This document shows positions 61,887-64,000 of a stretch of DNA of 64,000 bases, in pieces. How positions within the stretch are numbered: position 1 is the first letter of the stretch; each line of letters starts with the position of its first letter. The notes beneath the pieces were generated by a model. It was not told the DNA's origin and made no database searches. It saw nothing but the letters and a program-made list of their open reading frames with translations. The stretch covers positions 930,001-994,000 of the forward strand of contig NZ_QMHQ01000001.1 in assembly GCF_003313325.1 (NCBI RefSeq). Reading direction: 5' to 3'. The position numbers were made by a program, and so were the translations under genes. This DNA is from Pedobacter namyangjuensis. GTDB taxonomy: Bacteria; Bacteroidota; Bacteroidia; Sphingobacteriales; Sphingobacteriaceae.

Positions 61887-63540
61887 ATCTATAAATTTCA
61901 TCATCGCCTTTGTAGTCAAGCCATTTAAAGCTTGCTTGGTTGGTTGATGTCTTGCCAGAGGAAGTTGCATACATAGCGAATACTGAACCTATAAAGCCAC
62001 CTGCAGTTTCAGTGCTTAAAAACTTCCCATCTACATTGTCTTTTAGCGTTATCCAGTTGTTAGGTTTTGTTGCGAAGGAAAAACTATAAAGACTTTTGTC
62101 TGCCTTAATTTTAATATAAACCTTTTTGCTAGCTGCCGAAATGGGTTGTTGTGCTAATAATTCCATTCCCTTGCTTTCCTCATTTCCCTTAAATAGTTGA
62201 ATAACGGTTTTTCCGTTATCTGCAGATTTGCAGATGTAGTAAAAATTCTTCTCGCTTTGAAAAATCAAAAGCCCAGCTTTTTCATTCGCTGCGGTTGTTT
62301 CAAAATCCAGTTCTGTGCTGGCGGTACAGCTTAAATGCTGTTGGCGTTTAGCCACAAAAGATGGATTTCCCTTTCCCATGCAGGTTTCTGGCCTTAACTT
62401 CATTGTTAAACCTTTAATTCTATCTAATTTATACCAACTCGTATCCTTGGTTCTTAAGAATAGGAGAGATAGATCTAATGATTTTTCAAAAGTAGTTCTG
62501 TATGCAAAATTTCCGCTTTGTGGCACCGCCTTTTGCTTTACCTCTTTAAAGCCTGCTGTAAACTGGTATTGAATTTCTTTATGGTCTGGATTAATGATTG
62601 GCCAACCATCTACCCACCTTACTGGAGCAATAAACGTTTCTCTTCCTGTATTGTAATGATTTCCTTCGTAAGGCCTAACAGCCAAAAAAACAGCATAGGT
62701 TTTTCCATCAGGCCCTTCAACCAGTTCGGCATGGCCAGCTGATGTAACTGGGTTTTTGCGCCTAGGATCTAGATCACGCTGTGTTAAAATTGGATTTTTC
62801 TGGTACGGTGTATATGGGCCAATTGCAGACTTGCTTCTTAAAATAACTTGAGAATGATTTACAGATGTGCCGCCTTCTGCAGCACATAGATAGTACCAAT
62901 TTTCCCTTTTGAATATATGTGGTCCTTCTATCCAAACCGGTTTTTTACTGATATCAACTCCACCATTTACCAATTGTACTTCTTCTCCTATTACTTTTAG
63001 GTTAATAGGATCAAACTCATAAGTTCTAATTGTTCTATGTCCGCTATAAAGCGGTTTATTGTCTGGCGCATCGCTATTATAAACAATATAAGCCTTATCA
63101 TCATCAAAAAATAGCGAGGGATCAATCCCTTTAACTTGTGGCAACCAAGTTGGATCGCTCCACGGGCCGGCAGGATTTTTTGCAGTCATAACAAAATTAC
63201 CTTTTCTATCAATCAAAGTGCATGTTAAATAGTAGGTGCCTTTAAAATAGTTAATAGAAGGTGCAAATAATCCTCTTGATGTTCCATCGCCCATAAAGTT
63301 CATTTGGTTGGGTCTGTCTATTACGTTTCCAATCTGTTTCCAATTTTTTAAGTCCTTACTCTGAAATATCGGGATTCCCGGGAAATAGGAAAAGGTAGAG
63401 TTTACAAGGTAGTAGTTATCTCCAACTTTGGTTACACTAGGGTCTGGGTAAAAGCCAGCCAAAATAGGATTTATGAACTTAATTTGTGATTGGCAAAACA
63501 CGCTGCATGCCATTAACAATATTGTTAGTAACCTTTTCAT
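61885..63540 (-). CDS. GH43 beta-xylosidase/arabinofuranosidase with C-terminal beta-sandwich
   Basis: The 551-residue secreted enzyme has a signal peptide (MKRLLTILLMACSVFCQSQ; the LLMAC could also be a lipobox). The GH43 propeller has FINPILAGFYPDPSVTKVGD with the base aspartate, VKGIDPSLFFDDDK, and KPVWIEGPHIFKRE with the acid glutamate. A C-terminal concanavalin-like domain (about 340-540; HLSCTASTELDFETTAANEKAGLL-like text, LFQSEKNFYYI) is typical of the beta-xylosidase subgroup. It is divergent from the GH35-like gene and shares operator 3 with it. Confidence 0.92.
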   Translation of the reverse strand: MKRLLTILLMACSVFCQSQIKFINPILAGFYPDPSVTKVGDNYYLVNSTFSYFPGIPIFQSKDLKNWKQIGNVIDRPNQMNFMGDGTSRGLFAPSINYFKGTYYLTCTLIDRKGNFVMTAKNPAGPWSDPTWLPQVKGIDPSLFFDDDKAYIVYNSDAPDNKPLYSGHRTIRTYEFDPINLKVIGEEVQLVNGGVDISKKPVWIEGPHIFKRENWYYLCAAEGGTSVNHSQVILRSKSAIGPYTPYQKNPILTQRDLDPRRKNPVTSAGHAELVEGPDGKTYAVFLAVRPYEGNHYNTGRETFIAPVRWVDGWPIINPDHKEIQYQFTAGFKEVKQKAVPQSGNFAYRTTFEKSLDLSLLFLRTKDTSWYKLDRIKGLTMKLRPETCMGKGNPSFVAKRQQHLSCTASTELDFETTAANEKAGLLIFQSEKNFYYICKSADNGKTVIQLFKGNEESKGMELLAQQPISAASKKVYIKIKADKSLYSFSFATKPNNWITLKDNVDGKFLSTETAGGFIGSVFAMYATSSGKTSTNQASFKWLDYKGDDEIYR

Positions 63541-63564
63541 TGCTTATAAATGGTAAAATTCTCT

Positions 63565-63595
63565 TGAAGGTAAGATTAATATCAATATTGTGCAA
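63565..63595 (-). promoter_or_regulatory. Candidate promoter of the GH43 gene
   Basis: On the minus strand TTG (63593-63595, inside operator 3), 20 bases, then TACCTTCA (63565-63572), a partial -7 match. Confidence 0.4.
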
Positions 63596-63604
63596 CCGAT
63601 TGCA
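63591..63604. promoter_or_regulatory. LacI-family operator 3 (GH43 / GH35-like divergent pair)
   Basis: TGCAACCGATTGCA is identical to operator 2. Each half supplies a TTG, one for each divergent promoter, so one repressor dimer could close both. Confidence 0.85.
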
Positions 63605-63629
63605 GTAATTAATTTTATTGCTATATTAG
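63600..63629 (+). promoter_or_regulatory. Candidate promoter of the GH35-like gene
   Basis: TTG (63600-63602), 19 bases, TATATTAG (63622-63629), a partial -7 match. The ATG is 37 bases later. Confidence 0.5.
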
Positions 63630-63666
63630 TGCTAGATTCTTCATCTAACGCAAACCAGTATAAAGT

Positions 63667-64000
63667 ATGAAAAAAATTGCCCTCACCTTTTGTAGCGTAT
63701 TGCTATTGATTACAAATTTCTCTTTCGCTCAAACCTATCTAAAACAGCAAGGAACAGTTAAGCAACTCTACGTTAAAGACAAACCTTTGTTAATATTGGG
63801 TGGAGAATTAGGCAACTCTAGCTCGTCCAATAACGAGTATATGAACAAAATTTGGCCAAAAATAAAATCGATGAATTTGAATACTATTCTAGCTCCTGTT
63901 TATTGGGAATTGATAGAGCCAGAAGAGGGTAAGTTTGATTTTAATTTGGTAGATAGCCTAATCTACAATGCAAGAAAAAACGATATGAAGTTGATTTTTT
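63667..64000 (+). CDS. GH35-like glycoside hydrolase, N-terminal part (cut by window edge)
   Basis: The 111 visible residues begin with a signal peptide (MKKIALTFCSVLLLITNFSFAQ). They continue with KPLLILGGELGNSSSSNNEYM, WPKIKSMNLNTILAPVYWE and EPEEGKFDFNLVDSLI, the first strands of the beta-galactosidase-type (GH35/GH42-like) barrel seen in Bacteroidota proteins with a C-terminal DUF5597 domain. It is probably an exo-acting enzyme removing a terminal sugar from the xylan side chains. The active site and C-terminus lie beyond the window. Confidence 0.8.
   Translation, partial: MKKIALTFCSVLLLITNFSFAQTYLKQQGTVKQLYVKDKPLLILGGELGNSSSSNNEYMNKIWPKIKSMNLNTILAPVYWELIEPEEGKFDFNLVDSLIYNARKNDMKLIF

Overview
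The window is AT-rich Bacteroidota DNA, most like a soil or plant-associated Sphingobacteriaceae such as Pedobacter. This is inferred from gene content (DUF2490, TPR/LuxR-type regulator, DUF885, TIGR01777, GH115/GH67 enzymes), from near-absent Shine-Dalgarno sites, and from upstream sequences matching the Bacteroidota promoter pattern TTTG-N19-TAnnTTTG. No rRNA, tRNA, complete insertion sequence or CRISPR array was seen.

Layout. 1-6.9 kb: the end of an unrecognised gene, a BadF-type sugar kinase, and a reverse-strand RND efflux operon (adaptor, pump, TolC). 7-19 kb: M61 peptidase, aldose epimerase, LytTR regulator with an Hpt protein, a shrunken M16-like secreted protein, a lone receiver protein, an MFS transporter, a DUF2130 protein, an acetyltransferase, a Tat-exported phospholipase C and a small beta-barrel protein. 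19-27.6 kb: acyl-CoA synthetase overlapping gamma-glutamyltransferase, a thioredoxin-domain protein, a DUF885 protein and an OmpA-family protein. 28-34.6 kb: a MarR regulator leads a fatty-acid beta-oxidation operon (fadN-, fadA- and fadE-like); a four-helix-bundle gene flanked by inverted repeats sits between the last two. 34.8-41.2 kb: two FKBP-type lipoproteins, a photolyase, a secreted nuclease, a DUF1508 protein, a TIGR01777 protein and a DASH cryptochrome. 41.3-45.4 kb: sucA and sucB. 45.8-48.5 kb: DUF2490 protein, TPR regulator and an orphan transposase-like helix-turn-helix protein.

48.6-64 kb is a glucuronoxylan utilisation locus. Exported GH10 xylanase, GH67 and GH115 alpha-glucuronidases and two GH43 enzymes would break glucurono(arabino)xylan down to xylose. 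A sodium-solute symporter imports xylose, and XylA and XylB convert it to xylulose 5-phosphate. A LacI-family repressor sits in the middle. Three copies of the LacI-type palindrome TGCAA-N4-TTGCA lie at the promoters of xylBA-symporter, of the GH67-GH10-GH115-GH43 operon, and of the divergent GH43/GH35-like pair at the right end. Each overlaps the predicted -33 element or start site. This is the clearest regulatory system in the window.

Other structures of note are a 14-bp hairpin between xylA and the symporter gene, a palindrome at the predicted start site of the marR-fad operon, and several dispersed intergenic repeat families. All functional calls are by reading motifs in the translated sequence; no database search was run.
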